Notes: generated by a model not told the origin, from the letters alone. DNA of 64,000 bases from Nitrospira sp. (GCA_024998595.1 JACOEK010000002.1:1-64000), one strand, 5' to 3'; counted from the stretch's first letter, positions 6,726-17,675 are shown. Numbers and translations are program-made.

Positions 6726-6785
6726 ATTCGAACCCAGGACCCTCGCCTTAAAAGGGCGATGCTCTACCAGCTGAGCTACCGACTC
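6710..6785 (-). tRNA. tRNA-Lys (anticodon TTT)
   Basis: 76 nt including an encoded CCA. Acceptor arms GAGTCGG and CCGACTC pair fully; the anticodon stem TCGCC/GGCGA encloses loop CTTTTAA with anticodon TTT; the T arm contains GGTTCGAATCC. Its 3' end faces the prophage integrase. Confidence 0.97.
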
Positions 6786-6835
6786 TCCCAGAGATGGGAT
6801 CTGCACATCGTCACGCGTGGATCGTGACGGGAGGG

Positions 6836-6841
6836 ATCATA
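6836..6841 (-). promoter_or_regulatory. Possible -10 box for tRNA-Lys
   Basis: On the minus strand TATGAT lies 50 bases upstream of the tRNA 5' end. No good -35 box is seen at the right distance, so support is limited. Between them a 7-bp hairpin CGTCACG/CGTGACG (6809-6829) would lie in the leader. Confidence 0.35.
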
Positions 6842-6902
6842 CCATTGACGCGTCCCGGATCGCTACGGCGCGCATCCGTCACAGGCGAAAAAATCGTCGA
6901 GG

Positions 6903-8697
<1,795 letters not shown>

Positions 8698-8773
8698 GGG
8701 GCTGTGGCGCAGTTGGGAGCGCGCGTGAATGGCATTCACGAGGTCGCCGGTTCAATCCCGGCCAGCTCCACCA
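8698..8773 (+). tRNA. tRNA-Ala (anticodon GGC)
   Basis: 76 nt with encoded CCA. Acceptor GGGGCTG pairs with CAGCTCC (one G-T wobble); anticodon stem CGTGA/TCACG encloses ATGGCAT with anticodon GGC; T arm has GGTTCAATCC. Confidence 0.96.
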
Positions 8774-8931
8774 AATCAAGCTTGTCCGACCAACACTCCG
8801 GATGTGTGCGGGGATATCCGAACTCTACGAGTCATACGCTTGGCCAGCCGCCGCTTCACACGCAGGCGCTAACACTCCGCAGCGGGTACCTCGCCGAACG
8901 TTTCACCTCACACCCCGAGTACTACTGATCC

Positions 8932-10773
8932 ATGCTTCAGCTTGAATCTGTCCATAAGCAATATTCCACGAAGGTCCTGCTCGAAGGCGCCACCGCGCAT
9001 CTGCGGCCCGGAGCCCGTGTCGGTCTCGTCGGTCCCAATGGCGCCGGAAAAACGACGCTTTTCCGTATGATTCTCGGCGAAGAGTCTCCCGATAAAGGCA
9101 CCATTCGGAAACGCCCGCGACTGCGCGTCGGCTACCTGCCCCAGGAACTGGAAACCATCGTCGGAAAAACCGTGCTGGATGCCGCACACCGCGACATCTA
9201 TCCGGAACATGAGGCCGAACGCATCCTTTCCGGTTTAGGTTTTACCGAAGCCGACTTTTCCCGGCCGATCGAGAATCTCTCCGGTGGATACCGCATGCGC
9301 GTCGCGCTGGCGCACCTGCTGTTGTCAAATCCCGACGTCCTCATGTTGGACGAGCCGACGAATCACTTGGACAAACCGACCCAGCGTTGGTTCGAGCGGT
9401 TTCTCCTTGAGTCCAACCTGACGCTGCTCGTGATCAGTCACGACACGAAATTCCTCGATGGAATCGCTACGCACATCTGGGAGCTCCGGGATCGAACCCT
9501 CCAGGAATATCGTGGAAACTATTCGAAGTTCCAGGAACTCCGGGCGGCCCGCGATGCACAACTCGAGTCGGCGGCGAATCGGCAGAGCAAAGAGGTGGCC
9601 CGCGTTCAAAGTTTCATCGACCGCTTCCGATATCAGGCGAATAAAGCCAAACAGGTACAGTCGCGCATCAAGCAATTGGACAAAGTGAAGCTGATCGAAC
9701 GGCAACGCGATACCAAGCGCGTGCGGTTCAAGTTTCCGCTTCCCGCTGCCAGCGGCCGGCATGTGCTTGAACTCAAGGGTGTGGCCAAGAGTTATGGAGA
9801 GAAGGTCATTTACCGTTCGTTAGACTTCACGGTGGAACGCGGCCAGCGCGTGGCGCTCGTGGGTGAAAACGGCGCCGGCAAAAGTACGCTGCTCAAGATG
9901 CTGGCCGGAGTGTTGCCCTTTGAAAAGGGATCACGCCATGTCGGCCATGGCGTCACCTTGCACTACTTTGCCCAGCACCAGGCAGAATCGTTGAACCAGG
10001 ACGACACCATTCTGGAATCGTTGGCTGAGGTGTCGGCGCAGGCTGAAACCAATTTTCTCCGCGGCATCGCCGGAGCGTTTCTCTTTACCGGCGACGATCA
10101 GAAGAAGCCCATCAAGGCCCTCAGCGGCGGGGAGCGCAACCGCGTCGCTCTGGCTCGCATGCTGGTAGAACCGGCCAACACTCTTCTGCTCGATGAGCCG
10201 ACCAACCACCTCGACCCCGCCTCGGTGGATATGTTGACGGACGCCATGACCGATTTCCCGGGGACGATCGTGTTCATTTCTCATGATCCGACGTTTCTCG
10301 CCCGCGTCGCGACCATGATCGTCGAGGTGGATGAAGGCCGGGCCAAGAATTATTTGGGCGACTACGAGTATTTCTTGTGGAAGAAGGCGCAGGAATTCGA
10401 GTCCATCAAAGAAAGCAGCGCGGAGCTTGCCGCCGCCCAGTCCGACAAATCGTCAGGTCCCACGAAGGCCATGGCCTCGCAGGTACAACCGAAGTCCTCA
10501 GGCGGAGAACGGCGGGACCTAAGCAAAACTCAGGCACGCCTCGAAAAACAAGTGTCCCGCGCGGAGGGAGAAATTGCCTCCATGGAATCCAAGGTGAAGT
10601 CGAGGGAACTGGAACTGGCTGATCCGAAGCTCTATCAAGAGCTCGGCCGCTGGAGCGAACTGCAACGAGAGCAGGAATCTTGGAAAAAAGAGCTGGAACG
10701 GCTCACGGCGCGCTGGGAATCGTTGTCGGAGGAATTACAGGAGGTACGGGAAAAACTGACAGCCGCCGGTTAG
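8932..10773 (+). CDS. ABC-F family ATPase (ribosome-associated, translation factor type)
   Basis: 613 residues with two ABC ATPase domains in one chain and no membrane segments, the ABC-F layout. Walker A motifs: GPNGAGKTT at residues 34-42 and GENGAGKST near 312-320; both halves have LSGG signatures and DEPTNHLD Walker B regions. A charged ~80-residue linker (P-site tRNA interaction motif region) lies between them, and a C-terminal ~90-residue coiled coil (QARLEKQVSRAEGEI and on) resembles Uup/YheS-type members. Such proteins act on the ribosomal E site, and some confer antibiotic protection; which subtype this is cannot be decided. Its stop overlaps that of the convergent PilZ gene. Confidence 0.93.
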   Translation: MLQLESVHKQYSTKVLLEGATAHLRPGARVGLVGPNGAGKTTLFRMILGEESPDKGTIRKRPRLRVGYLPQELETIVGKTVLDAAHRDIYPEHEAERILSGLGFTEADFSRPIENLSGGYRMRVALAHLLLSNPDVLMLDEPTNHLDKPTQRWFERFLLESNLTLLVISHDTKFLDGIATHIWELRDRTLQEYRGNYSKFQELRAARDAQLESAANRQSKEVARVQSFIDRFRYQANKAKQVQSRIKQLDKVKLIERQRDTKRVRFKFPLPAASGRHVLELKGVAKSYGEKVIYRSLDFTVERGQRVALVGENGAGKSTLLKMLAGVLPFEKGSRHVGHGVTLHYFAQHQAESLNQDDTILESLAEVSAQAETNFLRGIAGAFLFTGDDQKKPIKALSGGERNRVALARMLVEPANTLLLDEPTNHLDPASVDMLTDAMTDFPGTIVFISHDPTFLARVATMIVEVDEGRAKNYLGDYEYFLWKKAQEFESIKESSAELAAAQSDKSSGPTKAMASQVQPKSSGGERRDLSKTQARLEKQVSRAEGEIASMESKVKSRELELADPKLYQELGRWSELQREQESWKKELERLTARWESLSEELQEVREKLTAAG

Positions 10774-11147
10774 TCGGTCGACTTCAGCGTCTCTTCCAGA
10801 TAGTAATACAGCCAGCGGTTCTTTTCTTTCGTCACCAAGTCGTCCCACACCACCCCGAGCAACATCCCCTTCTCCCACGGTTTCGCCCAGGCCACTGTAG
10901 CGCTCAACTTCTCCTGTTGCTCAACGCGATCGGGATCCAGGAAGGCTAACGAGACAGTGATCTTCGCACCGATCGGCAGGGTTTCTTTCGAATGCAGTCC
11001 CGCGCCAATCTTGTTCACGTTGTTCAGAACCGCCGTAAATCCCTTGGCACCGTTCTGCGGGGACACCAGGGCCGAGCCGATGAGTGTCGCCCGGACATAC
11101 TTCCGGCGTTCGCTGACACTTTCGGTTGAATTGGTCTGACGCGCCAT
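10770..11147 (-). CDS. PilZ-domain protein
   Basis: 125 residues, essentially a lone PilZ domain. The c-di-GMP-binding RxxxR is seen as RRKYVR at residues 14-19. The second motif, normally D/N-x-S-x-x-G, reads NVNKIG, with Asn in place of Ser, so binding may be altered. A single-domain PilZ usually relays c-di-GMP to motility, polysaccharide or secretion machinery. No partner is adjacent: it converges on the ABC-F gene and follows rarA on the same strand after 41 bp going downstream. Confidence 0.8.
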   Translation of the reverse strand: MARQTNSTESVSERRKYVRATLIGSALVSPQNGAKGFTAVLNNVNKIGAGLHSKETLPIGAKITVSLAFLDPDRVEQQEKLSATVAWAKPWEKGMLLGVVWDDLVTKEKNRWLYYYLEETLKSTD

Positions 11148-11188
11148 AGAGACCTCGGTGCTAAGTATAACCGTATAACCAGCTTTGT

Positions 11189-12511
11189 CTAGCCCCTTTC
11201 TTCATCATCAGCGGGCGGCCGGGGGCGATAATACCGGGTGCCTTTGAGCGGTTCCGGAAGGTGGCCCTGCTCGGCCTTGGCCGCCGGGTCATCATGCACA
11301 TACCGGTATCCTTTGCCATACCCAATGTCTTTCATGAGCGATGTCACTGCATTGCGGAGGTGTAACGGCACACCCAGATTGCCATGCTGGCGTGCATCCC
11401 GAACGGCCTCCTGCAGGCCCACATAAGACGCATTGTCCTTTGGCCGGGAAGCCAGGTAGGTCGTCCCGTGAGCCAGAGTGATCTGGGCCTCCGGCAGCCC
11501 CACGAACTCCACCGCCTGCGCCACCGCATTGGCCAGAATCAGCGCCTGAGGTTCGGCATTGCCGATGTCCTCCGACGCGAAGATGACCATGCGTCGGGCG
11601 ATGAATCGCGGATTCTCCCCTCCCTCAAGCATACGCGCGAGCCAATAGAGCGCCCCATTCGGATCGGAGTCACGCAGACTCTTGATATAGGCTGAGATCA
11701 GATTGTAATGCTCTTCACCGCCCTTGTCGTAACGAAGGGCCTTTTTTATCAGGGCGGACTCCAGCACCGGTTCATCGATGATCCGCCGTCCATCCGCCCC
11801 GACCGGCGCCTGACCGGCCACAAACTCCAGCGTCGTTAAGAGGCTTCTCGCATCACCATTACCGAAGGCTAGCAGCCGTTCGCGAGCAGCGGGATGTATC
11901 GTGAGTCGAAGCGAACCCAGGCCGCGCGCTGCATCAGCCACGGCACGATCGAGAATAGAGCCGAGCGCCTCGGTGGTGAGTGGCTGGAGCACGATCACGA
12001 GGGAGCGTGAAAGCAAGGGCGCGATGAGTTCGAAGGAGGGGTTTTCAGTGGTGGCGCCGATCAGCACCACCGTTCCCCGCTCCACATGTGGAAGAAAGGC
12101 ATCCTGCTGCGCCTTGTTGAACCGATGAATTTCGTCGACAAACAGGATGGTTGGCATCCCCCTGGTTCGCCGCTGCTCCGCGGCTTTGATGATCTCGCGG
12201 AGTTCGGGGATGCCTCCGGTGACGGCAGAGAACGGCACGAACTGCGATTTCGTATACTGCGCCACCAGCCCCGCCAGCGTGGTTTTCCCGCAACCCGGAG
12301 GGCCCCAGAAAATCACAGAGGAGAGACGGTCCTGCTCGATCGCATTTCTCAACGGACGCCCGGGCCCCACTACGTCGTCCTGTCCGACGAGATCATCAAA
12401 ACTTCGAGGGCGCAGACGTTCCGCCAAGGGAACCTTCCCGGATGGTGTCGGCGCCTGGGAGGGCGGAGATGACGCGAATAGATCGCCTGTCGAATCGTGA
12501 GCGGGCATCAT
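11189..12511 (-). CDS. rarA: Replication-associated recombination protein RarA (MgsA)
   Basis: About 440 residues, AAA+ clamp-loader-like ATPase acting at stalled replication forks. Walker A GPPGCGKTT, Walker B LFVDEIHRF, sensor 1 GATTENPSFE, and RPRSFDDLVGQDD at the start of the AAA domain are typical. The C-terminal half has the tetramerisation region including GGEDIGN-like FASEDIGNA. The start at MMPAHDS (12511) has a GAG seven bases upstream; an in-frame ATG at 12538 is possible. Divergent from the following hydrolase gene. Confidence 0.95.
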   Translation of the reverse strand: MMPAHDSTGDLFASSPPSQAPTPSGKVPLAERLRPRSFDDLVGQDDVVGPGRPLRNAIEQDRLSSVIFWGPPGCGKTTLAGLVAQYTKSQFVPFSAVTGGIPELREIIKAAEQRRTRGMPTILFVDEIHRFNKAQQDAFLPHVERGTVVLIGATTENPSFELIAPLLSRSLVIVLQPLTTEALGSILDRAVADAARGLGSLRLTIHPAARERLLAFGNGDARSLLTTLEFVAGQAPVGADGRRIIDEPVLESALIKKALRYDKGGEEHYNLISAYIKSLRDSDPNGALYWLARMLEGGENPRFIARRMVIFASEDIGNAEPQALILANAVAQAVEFVGLPEAQITLAHGTTYLASRPKDNASYVGLQEAVRDARQHGNLGVPLHLRNAVTSLMKDIGYGKGYRYVHDDPAAKAEQGHLPEPLKGTRYYRPRPPADDEERG

Positions 12512-12653
12512 CGATCTCGAGCAAATAGCCTTTTGCATTCTATACGTCGCAATGGAATCACCGCAAACTCATATCCCACGCTCGTCATCCTCTTGATTCT
12601 CGGCCTTGGCAATGCTACCACCCACCCAGCAACTTTTCGCAAAGGACAGACGG

Positions 12654-13445
12654 ATGTTTTATCAGGCGCATGGTATACGCTTAGCCTACGATGACGAGGG
12701 CTCAGGAATCCCGCTCGTGTTTTTGCACGCGTTCCCGTTGAATCGTTCGATGTGGACCCCGCAAATCACCGCGCTGTCCGGACAATTCAGAACCATCGCG
12801 ATCGATCTTCGCGGGCATGGCGAGTCGGATGCCCCGCTGTGGTCTTTTTCACTTGAGCAGTATGCCGACGACGTTGCTGCACTCCTCGACCACCTGAACA
12901 TTCCACAAGCTGTGCTGGTGGGGCTCTCCATGGGAGGATACATCAGCCTGGCATTCTCGCGACAATACGGCAATCGGCTACGTGCATTAGTACTCGCCGA
13001 TACGCGAGCGCAGGCGGATGGTCCGGAAGGACGAACAGGACGCTTTCATCTGGCGCAAACCACCTATACACAAGGCACCGAAGCGGTTGCGACCACCATG
13101 CTCCCGAAGCTGCTCGGCGCAACGTCTCTCAAGCGCAAACCCGAACTGGTTGAGTATGTTCGCCGGACTATTCAACACACACCGGTAAGCGGGATTCTCG
13201 TCGATTTGATGGCGATGGCGGGGCGCCCTGATTCCGTCGCCCATCTCCCGGCCATTTCCTGTCCAACCCTCGTCGTGATCGGCGAGGAAGACCACACGAC
13301 TCCTCTCATCGACGCCCAATTGATGGCGAGCCACATACCGAATGCCCGGCTAGCCGTTATTCCAGCCGCCGGGCACTTGAGTAATTGCGAACAACCTGAG
13401 GTGTTTAACGATCTGCTGCGAGGGTTCGTCGAGGGGTTGCGGTAA
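12654..13445 (+). CDS. Alpha/beta hydrolase (3-oxoadipate enol-lactonase-like)
   Basis: 263 residues from the ATG at 12654, which has AAAGGA nine bases upstream; upstream in-frame codons lack this. The fold signatures are clear: oxyanion segment FLHAFPLN, RGHGESD, nucleophile elbow GLSMGG, acid in GEEDHTTP and His in AAGHLSN. Family resemblance is to esterase/lactonase members near PcaD, but no protocatechuate genes are nearby, so the substrate is unknown. Confidence 0.85.
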   Translation: MFYQAHGIRLAYDDEGSGIPLVFLHAFPLNRSMWTPQITALSGQFRTIAIDLRGHGESDAPLWSFSLEQYADDVAALLDHLNIPQAVLVGLSMGGYISLAFSRQYGNRLRALVLADTRAQADGPEGRTGRFHLAQTTYTQGTEAVATTMLPKLLGATSLKRKPELVEYVRRTIQHTPVSGILVDLMAMAGRPDSVAHLPAISCPTLVVIGEEDHTTPLIDAQLMASHIPNARLAVIPAAGHLSNCEQPEVFNDLLRGFVEGLR

Positions 13446-13462
13446 CACGGCCGCTGGAGTGA

Positions 13463-14098
13463 CTAGCCTCCGTCTTTAACGCTGCTGCCACGAATCAGCT
13501 TGAGGAATTCCTCGCGTGTCTGCTGTTGGGTGCGAAACACGCCCAGCATGGAACTGCTCACAGCGACGGTATTCTGCTTTTCGACCCCTCGCATCATCAT
13601 GCAAAGATGCCGCGCTTCCATCACGACCGCGACACCATGTGCGTTCAGCTTTTTCTTGAGCGTTTCCGCGATTTGAAGCGTCAATCGTTCCTGCACTTGG
13701 AGCCGCCGGCTGAAAGCGTCAACGACCCGCGGAATCTTGCTGAGCCCTACGACCTTCTTATTCGGCAGATAACCCACATGGCACTTCCCGAAAAACGGCA
13801 ACAGATGATGCTCGCACATGCTGAAGAAGTCGATATCCTTCACGATAACCATTTCATCGTACTCTATCGGGAAGAGGGCGCCATTGAGCAAGTGATCGAT
13901 ATCCTGACGGTAGCCCTGAGTCATAAACCGCATAGCTTTCGCGACACGCTTGGGGGTATTCAGGAGGCCATTGCGCTCCGGCTCTTCCCCCAGCTCGACC
14001 AAAAGCTGTGTCATCAACCCTTCAATCGGGTCCTCGGCGGTTGGTGTTGCAGAGACACGCGACCGTCTGGCGCGGGACCCGGTAACCACTTTAGCCAT
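13463..14098 (-). CDS. folE: GTP cyclohydrolase I
   Basis: 211 residues. Converts GTP to 7,8-dihydroneopterin triphosphate, entry to folate/pterin synthesis and, with a QueD-type enzyme, to queuosine. Zinc and catalytic motif [11 protein letters not shown] and the core [18 protein letters not shown] are present, as is the C-terminal MRGVEKQ. The first ~25 residues are a basic extension. The start overlaps the end of the upstream pterin synthase gene by 8 bases, so the two form an operon. Confidence 0.97.
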   Translation of the reverse strand: MAKVVTGSRARRSRVSATPTAEDPIEGLMTQLLVELGEEPERNGLLNTPKRVAKAMRFMTQGYRQDIDHLLNGALFPIEYDEMVIVKDIDFFSMCEHHLLPFFGKCHVGYLPNKKVVGLSKIPRVVDAFSRRLQVQERLTLQIAETLKKKLNAHGVAVVMEARHLCMMMRGVEKQNTVAVSSSMLGVFRTQQQTREEFLKLIRGSSVKDGG

Positions 14099-14540
14099 GC
14101 CTCACTCCATCTTCTCTCCGCACCTGCTGCGCGGATCCTGAATATTCGAAATAGTTGTCTCGCGTCTCGATGACACCAACTTTGACAAGACGTCCTCGAG
14201 GGACTTCGCTGACCAAGAGCTCCCAAATGAGCAACACCAGATTCTCTCCGGTGGTAGTTTGGGACGCAAACTCAGGATCCTTGTTCAGATCCTGATGATC
14301 GAATCGTTGCACCACAATTCGCTGAACCACGTCATCAAGTCTCGCCACGTCCACCACCTGATGGGTGACGGGATCCATATCGCCCCTGACTGAGACGAAC
14401 ACCACATAGTTATGCCCATGCCCATTGGGATTGTTGCACTTGCCAAATGTGGCCCAGTTTTCTTCAGACGATAACTGATCGGTGTGCAGACGATGCGCGG
14501 CGCAGAAGCGATAGCGGCGCGTGATGGTAGCCTCAGACAT
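14091..14540 (-). CDS. 6-pyruvoyl-tetrahydropterin synthase/QueD family enzyme
   Basis: 149 residues. Zn ligands His16 (AAHRLH), His41 and His43 (GHGHNY) and candidate catalytic Cys35 in FGKCNNPNG are visible. Members either make 6-carboxytetrahydropterin for queuosine or 6-pyruvoyl-tetrahydropterin; the coupling to folE fits both. The PTPS-III folate variant has Glu in place of Cys, which is not the case here. Which product is made cannot be decided from sequence alone. Family assignment is strong. Confidence 0.9.
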   Translation of the reverse strand: MSEATITRRYRFCAAHRLHTDQLSSEENWATFGKCNNPNGHGHNYVVFVSVRGDMDPVTHQVVDVARLDDVVQRIVVQRFDHQDLNKDPEFASQTTTGENLVLLIWELLVSEVPRGRLVKVGVIETRDNYFEYSGSAQQVRREDGVRHG

Positions 14541-14575
14541 CCGGACGATTCTCCAGAAGGACGATCGAAACGAAC

Positions 14576-14619
14576 AAGCCGGGAGAGCTACCCGTTAAAG
14601 AGGGAGCCACTCCCGGCTT
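14576..14619 (-). terminator. Probable terminator downstream of erpA-like gene
   Basis: AAGCCGGGAG and CTCCCGGCTT form a 10-bp stem with a 24-base loop. Read on the minus strand the stem is followed by GTTCGTTTCG, moderately T rich. It separates the Fe-S gene group from the pterin genes. Confidence 0.55.
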
Positions 14620-14674
14620 GAGACGTCACTCAACGAAATATCTGCACTCCGGCTGGATCACAACCGGAAGACTC

Positions 14675-14995
14675 TTACGCACTGAAGGAACTGCCGCACC
14701 CACAGGTGGTCTTTGCTTGCGGGTTCTTGATCGAGAAGCCGGACCCCTGCAAGCTGTCGACGTAATCGACTTCCGCACCCTGCAACAGCGGAGCACTCTG
14801 AGAATCCATGATGACCTTTACTTCACCTTTTTCAATGACCGTGTCGTCATCGGCCATTTTTGACTCGAAGGCCATTCCATATTGATACCCGTGGCAACCG
14901 CCGCCGCGAACATAAATTCTCAGACCGACCACGTCCTTTTCTTCGGTCATCAGTTCTTTTATCTTCTGCTCTGCCAATTGCGTAATCGTTACCAT
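14675..14995 (-). CDS. erpA: A-type iron-sulfur carrier protein (ErpA/IscA family)
   Basis: 106 residues. The three conserved Cys are present: GGGCHGYQYG near residue 34 and TTCGCGSSF at the C-terminus. These small carriers deliver [2Fe-2S]/[4Fe-4S] clusters to target enzymes. It follows a ferredoxin and a NuoF-type flavoprotein on the same strand, both Fe-S proteins, so a local maturation role is plausible. The remaining isc/suf genes are not nearby. Confidence 0.92.
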   Translation of the reverse strand: MVTITQLAEQKIKELMTEEKDVVGLRIYVRGGGCHGYQYGMAFESKMADDDTVIEKGEVKVIMDSQSAPLLQGAEVDYVDSLQGSGFSIKNPQAKTTCGCGSSFSA

Positions 14996-15058
14996 TCGTA
15001 GTCCTCCTTCTGGTCTGCGTGTTCGACACGTTATGTTACTTTACCATCTCACGGGCAC

Positions 15059-15415
15059 TTACGGAAGCCCGGCCCCTTTTTTCCCTAACTGGCTGGACGA
15101 GGCTGAAGCAGGTTGCACCCACTTGGTTTCGGGAACGCGAACCACCACATCGCCTAATATCTTCGCCTGACAACCAAGCCGGTGCCACGGCTCAGAAAGG
15201 GCTTCGCGGTCCAGCAGATCCTGTTCGTCGAAATCAATTTCCGAAAGATTCTCCTCACCCATCTGTACCTCAACCCGACAGGTCGTACAGGACGCATTCC
15301 CTCCGCAGTCGTGATTGAGCCCAAACCCAAGGGCCTTGGCAGCCTCTAACAAGGTGAGGTTCTTTTCAACCTCTCCACTGCGTCCCTCCGGATGGAGAAA
15401 ACTCACACGCGGCAT
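15059..15415 (-). CDS. [2Fe-2S] ferredoxin (adrenodoxin/Isc-type)
   Basis: 118 residues from the ATG preceded by GAGGGAG; the open frame extends upstream into the NuoF gene but without family similarity. Cluster ligands Cys37, Cys43, Cys46 (DCGGNASCTTCRV) and Cys82 (LGCQAKI) give the CX5CX2C...C pattern of bacterial adrenodoxin-like ferredoxins. The C-terminal ~20 residues are a Ser/Lys-rich tail. Starts 13 bp after the NuoF-like stop, suggesting it is the electron partner of that flavoprotein. Confidence 0.9.
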   Translation of the reverse strand: MPRVSFLHPEGRSGEVEKNLTLLEAAKALGFGLNHDCGGNASCTTCRVEVQMGEENLSEIDFDEQDLLDREALSEPWHRLGCQAKILGDVVVRVPETKWVQPASASSSQLGKKGAGLP

Positions 15416-15428
15416 TTGGCGACTCCCT

Positions 15429-16754
15429 CTATGCCTTCGCGCCGGTCCCAGTCTGCACTGGCTGGAACGGACAACGCTGCAGACGAATATGTTCTTCGAA
15501 TTCATGCTGGAATAACCGAAGGCTACTCTGCACCAACACAGCGGCCCCGGTGATGAGCGTGCAATATCCCGTCCCCTTCACGAATCCGCACAGCTGCAGC
15601 AGCGAGTCCAAATCTTTCTGGCTGCCTTCTCCCCGCTCAATCTTCTCGACCAACGTTGCCAGATTGATGGTGCCCATCCGACAGGGAGGACACTGCCCGC
15701 AACTTTCGCCTTTGAAAAAATTCGAATACTTGAGGGTCGCCGCCACCATGCAGGTAGCATCGTCGATCACGATGGTCCCGGCAGAACCCAAGCCGGTTCC
15801 CGCCTTTTTGAGCGAATCGAAATCCATGGGAAGGTCCAACTGGTCCGCTGTCACCATCGAGAACGCAGGTCCTCCCGGAAACACCGCCTTGATCTTGCGC
15901 CCGTTGGGAACACCCCCGCCACACGTTTCGATGAGATCCCTGATGGTAACCCCCATCGGCATCTCATACACGCCGGGTCGATTGACGGATCCGCTCAGGG
16001 AGAACAGCATGGTCCCGGGACATTTTTCCGTCCCCACCTGAGTAAACCACGCGGCGCCGTTCTTCAAAATTTGAGGGATATTGCACAACGTCTCAACGTT
16101 GTTCACTAGAGTGGGTTTCCCGTATAACCCGAAATCCGTCGGATAAAACGGAGGCTTCTGGCGCGGCATGGCCGGACGACCCTGCATTGACTCCAACATC
16201 GCCGTCTCTTCACCCGCCACATAACTTCCATGGCCGGAAAAAACCTCCAGTTCGAGGTCCACCCCGGTGCCAAGAATGTTCTTTCCCAACAGGCCCCGTT
16301 CGCGCGCCTGAGCAATGGCTTTTCTCAGATTGGCTTCTTCTTCCTCATACTCATGGTTGACATAGATGTAGGAGGCTTTCGCATTGACCGTTCGGGAGGC
16401 AATCAAACAACCCTCGATCAACTGATGGGGGATGTGTTTGAGCAGGTGACGGTCCTTGAAGGTCCCAGGCTCATGCTCACCGGCATTGCAGACGAAGTAT
16501 CGTTCCGGCACGCGATGATTGAGCACCTTTTCCCACTTGATACCGGTGGGAAAACCCGCTCCACCCCGCCCGCGCAGGCCCGCCTTCTTGATTTCGCCGA
16601 CAACGTCGTTCGGTGTCAGGTCTTTCAAACACTTCCGCCAGGCTTCGTAGCCGCCAGTGTTCAGGTAGGGGTCGATTTCCCAGGGTGCCCCTTCACGCTT
16701 TTGCAATACCCTTGATTGAGGTAGGGTCACGTTGTTCCCTTTCAGGGGTAGCAC
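15429..16754 (-). CDS. NuoF-like NADH-binding flavoprotein (51 kDa type)
   Basis: 441 residues. The FMN/NADH-binding loop GRGGAGFPTGIKW is at 62-74, AGEHEPGTFKDRHLL near 91-105, and the [4Fe-4S] ligands Cys352, Cys355, Cys358 (ESCGQCPPCR) and Cys398. This subunit oxidises NADH (or reduces NAD+) in complex I, bidirectional hydrogenases and formate dehydrogenases. Here NuoE and NuoG are absent and a [2Fe-2S] ferredoxin follows immediately, so it may be a stand-alone NAD(P)H-ferredoxin module or serve a complex encoded elsewhere. The usual CGEETAL is AGEETAM, a Cys to Ala change. Confidence 0.88.
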   Translation of the reverse strand: MLPLKGNNVTLPQSRVLQKREGAPWEIDPYLNTGGYEAWRKCLKDLTPNDVVGEIKKAGLRGRGGAGFPTGIKWEKVLNHRVPERYFVCNAGEHEPGTFKDRHLLKHIPHQLIEGCLIASRTVNAKASYIYVNHEYEEEEANLRKAIAQARERGLLGKNILGTGVDLELEVFSGHGSYVAGEETAMLESMQGRPAMPRQKPPFYPTDFGLYGKPTLVNNVETLCNIPQILKNGAAWFTQVGTEKCPGTMLFSLSGSVNRPGVYEMPMGVTIRDLIETCGGGVPNGRKIKAVFPGGPAFSMVTADQLDLPMDFDSLKKAGTGLGSAGTIVIDDATCMVAATLKYSNFFKGESCGQCPPCRMGTINLATLVEKIERGEGSQKDLDSLLQLCGFVKGTGYCTLITGAAVLVQSSLRLFQHEFEEHIRLQRCPFQPVQTGTGAKA

Positions 16755-16819
16755 CCCCAGGTTAGCAGGGACCTACTATACGGCTGCCTTCCTGAAGCCG
16801 TCAAGACAAGTTCGCCTGA

Positions 16820-16850
16820 TTAGGCCTGAATCTCAATCAGTTAGGCCTGA
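16820..16850. repeat. Paired TTAGGCCTGA repeats upstream of the NuoF-like gene
   Basis: TTAGGCCTGA occurs at 16820-16829 and 16841-16850, 21 bp apart (two helical turns), 66 bp or more upstream of the NuoF-like start. Each contains the palindrome AGGCCT. An operator is possible; the rest of the 230-bp gap shows nothing else. Confidence 0.4.
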
Positions 16851-16984
16851 TAGGCCCACCGTGACTCAGTCCAAAGACTCGCAATGATTAAAGCACACGC
16901 TGGGGAACGGTTTGACACAAGAAAAAGGGGACTGATCATCCTCTCGGATAACCAATCCCCCCCTCACTCTGATGCCACGTACCG

Positions 16985-17572
16985 TTACTTCAAATGGCTC
17001 CCTGCCCCCATGAAGAATAGCATGGGAATAGACAAGAGGAAATTGATTCGCGATGCAATCAAGGCCGTCTTTCCCCACTGAGCCATCTCCGGGGGAGCAG
17101 GCGTGCCCTGAGCCGCAGCCGCCACCGCGGCAATGACCTTCTTCTGATTGGGCCAAATGATACCGTGGACATTTCCCATCATGATGATGCCAAGAAGCCC
17201 ACCAATTCCCAGAGCAATGGCCCCGGTCCCCCCCTTCGCATAGAGGTAGCCATAGAGCACGATACCCGCAAGGACGGTGACCGTGGCGCCGTGCCGAAAC
17301 CAGTTCAGCGCAGCAGGCATCAACTTCGGAATGACGATGTTCTTCGTCGGTCCATCCAAGCTCTTGAGAAAGCCTGCATTGATCAGGTTAAAGAAGTACA
17401 ACAGTCCAATCCAGGTGATGCCCGCCAAAAAGTGAACCCAGCGGACAATCAGACCGAACCAATCGGCCTCGCCCGCGCCCACCCCGGTCATACCCAGATA
17501 CACGACTATCAATCCGACAGCGAGCGCAAACCCCGCGCCCAATGTCTGATATGGATCCTCCAGAAATTTCAT
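16985..17572 (-). CDS. Membrane protein related to the urate oxidase (PuuD) N-terminal domain
   Basis: 195 residues with about five hydrophobic segments. WVHFLAGITWIGLLYFFNLIN at ~45-65 and the later GNVHGIIWPNQKKVI are the hallmarks of the membrane domain of PuuD-type urate hydroxylase. Full-length PuuD proteins carry a C-terminal cytochrome c domain, which is missing here, and no purine catabolism genes are adjacent. Short versions are widespread and of unknown function. The conserved His residues could ligate haem, which is an inference. Confidence 0.7.
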   Translation of the reverse strand: MKFLEDPYQTLGAGFALAVGLIVVYLGMTGVGAGEADWFGLIVRWVHFLAGITWIGLLYFFNLINAGFLKSLDGPTKNIVIPKLMPAALNWFRHGATVTVLAGIVLYGYLYAKGGTGAIALGIGGLLGIIMMGNVHGIIWPNQKKVIAAVAAAAQGTPAPPEMAQWGKTALIASRINFLLSIPMLFFMGAGSHLK

Positions 17573-17675
17573 ACGCCCCCCAACTGTAACGGTTTACTGC
17601 CAACCACGTTCTCTACTGCAGGCTGCCGAGCCTTGTCAAGCAACCTGCCTTCCTCGCTGCCTTAGTAGCGGCCGG

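Noticed and set aside
6786..6902. Terminator for purA
   Set aside because: Hairpin CGTCACG/CGTGACG exists but no U tract follows in the purA direction.
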